Part shown: piece after piece, positions 62,616-64,000 of the stretch
How the letters are laid out: each line of letters starts with the position of its first letter
Numbering within the stretch: the first letter of the stretch is position 1
Notes under the pieces: model-generated
What the model saw: the letters and a program-made list of their open reading frames with translations, nothing else
Told to the model about the DNA's origin: nothing
The model's database searches: none
From: Trissonchulus latispiculum
Taxonomy: Eukaryota; Nematoda; Enoplea; Enoplida; Ironidae
NCBI GenBank assembly: GCA_030248195.1
Contig: JASAND010000630.1
Location: 1-64,000, forward strand
Direction of reading: 5' to 3'
Length of the DNA stretch: 64,000 nt
Program-made: the position numbers and the translations under genes

Positions 62616-64000
62616 GTATGAAACTTATTACATTTATACGTATCATGGTCAGATCAAGCCATACCTTATTTTTAGGTAGAAATGCATATCTTGCAATTCG
62701 ATCTGAAATTCTTGCAAAAAATGTTATTGCACTCAAATTTCAAAAGATCCATAAAGGCATGACAAACACTGACAATCTGTTGGGGCGAGAATGCCATGCA
62801 ACAACATTGTTGGTTCAGCAGCGTACAAGACCCACAATGACATTGGGCACTATCCGAGGACCCACGTCGGCAAAATGGGATCTCCTGTGGGATATCCAAT
62901 AAGTAGAATAAGTTACGTAGATCTTGGGAGACGAGTACCCGCATGGGTACTGAGATTAATGATGTGGTGATTAACATATTGACTTTCTTGACTTGACTCG
63001 CGCTCAACAGCACTGTTAGCCGTCTCCAAAGATTTCTGTTGCACAGCCGTTTTGGTAATGTCCGACCGAGGTTCTGATTGTGCATGCTTGTCCCCCGCGC
63101 TGGATCTTTGAGATGAATAATGGCACTGACGGAACATCTTTTTTTACCCTATGGATACATGATACCGTTTTGTTCAAATTTGGATAAAAATATTGTTTTT
63201 AATAACGTTTTCCACGTGAAGACAACGAAATTTTCTCAAAATGGATCTCAAACGGCCACATATCTTGAAATTAACTGCGAGCGAAAGTGTGAACTTTGAC
63301 CCTTCAATTAGACCATTCAATTCTTTGATTTGACCTAAACAGGCAATCAGATCGTGTGGATAAATCAGATGTAAGATAACCCATAATACACGACAGTCAA
63401 TGCAACTAACTTCACCAGACGTACACTAAAATTTTAAGGGAATCCAACACAGACAAATGGACAGAACAAAGCTATAATTATATACACACAAAATAATGTT
63501 TTCATAAAACTTCATAAAGTTAAAATATTTGCAATACTGATTTTTTGGAAAATTGAAAAGCACTTGATCATTTGATTTTGCAGTTCAGTAGTTTTAGTTA
63601 CTGCATTTTTAACCTTCAGAACTCTATTGATGAACTCATGCGGTAACCTTTGTACAAAGATTAGTGTTAAAACTATGAACTCCATAATGATAAAGCTAAG
63701 CATGTGTCCGAGTTCCTCTCATTTTGTACAAAATGTTTTGGTTTACCATTAATGTTTCCATTTTTATGAAGGTTAGCATTTTATTTGTCTACGACATTTG
63801 GTGCTTCTCACATTCATTCCAAGTAATATTCAAATTCAGGTTTAAATAAACCTGTACAAGCATTTAATATCAATGATTGAGTCTGCGTCAACGGAAGTAA
63901 CTGTCTTTTATATTCAGCACAAGTTTATTTCCTTTTTCTTTAAATTTTAGTGTGCATCAACGGAAGTAGCTGCATTGAATGTTAAGTATGCATTTATGGA
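62616..64000. other. Intron of the SLC6-like gene
   Basis: At least 1.38 kb of intron 7. Near-identical words TCAACGGAAGTARCTG occur at 63889-63904 and 63957-63972. No further exon is recognised. Confidence 0.6.

Noticed and set aside
63885..64000. Exon 8 of the SLC6-like gene near the right edge
   Set aside because: No translation matches the expected region after TM7; only a short repeated word is seen.

Overview
The window is AT-rich DNA from an invertebrate animal. The evidence is spliced exons with GT/AG borders, host-type core promoters, dense nested DNA transposons, SINEs and a LINE remnant. The species cannot be named from the sequence. Only one host gene is recognisable: a plus-strand SLC6 monoamine-transporter-like gene of the SERT/DAT/NET group. 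Seven phase-consistent coding exons lie at 59282-62615, covering the N terminus through TM7, and the gene runs off the right edge. A second, equally well conserved first coding exon (TM1) lies 28 kb upstream at 31016-31330 and ends in the same phase-1 donor.

The most important element is a complete Polinton/Maverick at 34647-50155 (15.5 kb), in the interval between the two SLC6 first exons. It has a perfect 6-bp target duplication (CGGGAC) and terminal inverted repeats beginning AGTAGTATAG. Its coding set is uninterrupted: a minus-strand protein-primed DNA polymerase B with zinc fingers, then a plus-strand block of membrane protein, packaging ATPase, two conserved small proteins, DD35E integrase with chromodomain, two capsid-associated proteins, major capsid protein and adenain-type protease. 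A right-end accessory cassette follows: a membrane protein, a C2H2 protein, a RING-H2 protein and an orphan. Core genes overlap by 1-32 bp or nearly abut.

Regulatory structure in the Polinton is unusually readable. Two promoters, one for the polymerase and one for the small C2H2 gene, share a block with TATA at -32, a TCAGTC initiator and GGTCG at +28 to +32. Three gene ends carry a 6-bp-stem, 4-nt-loop element resembling histone-mRNA 3' ends. Partial copies of inner TIR sequence lie inside the right arm and suggest cassette gain at the terminus.

Region 1-30 kb is a mosaic of nested repeats: hAT elements with 8-bp target duplications, TA- and TTAA-target elements, long fold-back elements, satellites, a LINE reverse-transcriptase remnant, and a 2.85-kb tandem segmental duplication rich in G/C homopolymers. 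Several insertions can be checked against empty copies of the same host repeat inside the window. Region 50.2-59 kb holds a poly-T block, another hAT, tRNA-derived SINEs and two copies of a large palindromic element, one split by a hAT.
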